This document shows, piece by piece, positions 5,896 through 6,461 of a DNA stretch of 6,461 bases. Source of the stretch: Beijerinckiaceae bacterium (lineage in GTDB: Bacteria > Pseudomonadota > Alphaproteobacteria > Rhizobiales > Beijerinckiaceae). The position numbers and the translations under genes were made by a program. The stretch is taken from positions 1-6,461 of the forward strand of contig CANCSY010000180.1 of the NCBI GenBank assembly GCA_947380915.1. Reading direction: 5' to 3'. The first letter of the stretch is position 1; each line of letters opens with the position of its first letter. A model generated the notes under the pieces. The model made no database searches and had not been told where the DNA came from. It saw only the letters and a program-made list of their open reading frames with translations.

Positions 5896-6450
5896 ATGAG
5901 CTTTATCGATCCGCGCGAACGTGAACGCGCCCAGACCAAGACCCTGACCGCCAATTTCTACGACGCGGCTCTGGAAGCCTCGAAGACCTTTCGCAAGGGC
6001 TACGACGAGCAGATGAATATCGTGAAGGCGGCGCAGATGCCGTTCGAGCGTTCGCGCCACGGCATCATCAAGCACATCATCAACGAGCAGATGAACACGA
6101 AGGAATACTGCCTCGACATCTACATGCAGTTCCTGCCCGGCGGCAAAGCCTCGGGCAAGCACCGCCATCTGTCCGAGGAAGTGTTCTATGTGGTCGAAGG
6201 GTCGGGCTATGACCTGCACTGGGACGTGCGCTTCGACTGCAAGGACGTGATGGAATTCGAATGGGAGGCCGAGCCTCGCAAGTTCGAATGGAAGGCGGGC
6301 GATTTCGTCTATATTCCGCCCTATTGCGCCCATCAGCACTTCAATGCCGATCCGGCCAACGAGGCCCGCATCATCGTGGTCAACAGCCGCATCGTGAAGG
6401 CCATGGGCTTCGACTGGTTCGAACAGATCGAAGACGCCCAGGGTTACTGA
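5896..6450 (+). CDS. Single-domain cupin protein with a complete metal-ligand set
   Basis: This is a complete 184-residue protein. GAGG (5885-5888) overlaps the previous gene's stop codon and lies 7 bases before the ATG, so the two genes, 9 bases apart, are almost certainly co-transcribed and probably translationally coupled. The barrel covers about residues 72-165. Motif 1 is PGG (81-83), H89-R-H91-L-S-E-E95 and VEGSG (100-104). Motif 2 is AGD...PPY, H146-Q-H148-F-N150. It is the only cupin in the window with the full three-His-one-Glu ligand set (H89, H91, E95, H146), so it is the best candidate for a metal-dependent enzyme. An insertion between the motifs (DVRFDCKDVMEFEWEAEP, about 110-127) distinguishes it from its neighbour. 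No known product name can be given. The window ends 11 bases after its stop. Confidence 0.92.
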   Translation: MSFIDPRERERAQTKTLTANFYDAALEASKTFRKGYDEQMNIVKAAQMPFERSRHGIIKHIINEQMNTKEYCLDIYMQFLPGGKASGKHRHLSEEVFYVVEGSGYDLHWDVRFDCKDVMEFEWEAEPRKFEWKAGDFVYIPPYCAHQHFNADPANEARIIVVNSRIVKAMGFDWFEQIEDAQGY

Positions 6451-6461
6451 GTCCGGCGCCG

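Noticed and set aside
5275..6339. 354-codon minus-strand frame opposite the two small cupin genes
   Set aside because: It spans two coupled plus-strand genes with cupin motifs; it reflects composition only.

Overview
The window is GC-rich with a strong G/C preference at third codon positions. It reads as a proteobacterial chromosome segment, most likely from an alphaproteobacterium. That placement rests on composition, Shine-Dalgarno style and protein flavour, not on a phylogenetic marker. It is almost fully coding and holds no tRNA, rRNA, insertion sequence or CRISPR.

Layout: a two-domain cupin gene (1-908, minus strand, cut by the left edge) is divergently oriented from a five-gene plus-strand run. 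In order this run is: an EutA-family reactivase-like ATPase with an added histidine-rich C-terminal tail (1056-2774); an ABC importer ATPase of the PotA/FbpC/MalK type (2890-4023); a second two-domain cupin, paralogous to the left gene (4093-5211); and two single-domain cupins (5296-5886 and 5896-6450). The 147-bp divergent gap carries a good promoter candidate for the left gene, overlapped by a TTGGC-N6-GCCAA palindrome, plus a 9-bp direct repeat. The 115-bp gap before the ATPase gene can fold into a nested RNA structure and is also open as a 37-codon reading frame. An 11-bp UUCG hairpin followed by four T's lies between the second two-domain cupin and the first small cupin.

Reading as a system: EutA is known as the ATP-dependent factor that frees B12-dependent ethanolamine ammonia-lyase of damaged cobalamin. 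No eutB, eutC or microcompartment gene is present here. Instead the EutA-like protein sits with an importer ATPase and four cupin genes whose metal-ligand sets have diverged in a regular way. My inference is a small-molecule or metal uptake and processing cluster in which the His-tailed EutA-like ATPase serves a different client, possibly one of the cupins or an unseen enzyme. The substrate cannot be read from this window. The importer's permease and binding-protein genes are not here and should lie outside it.
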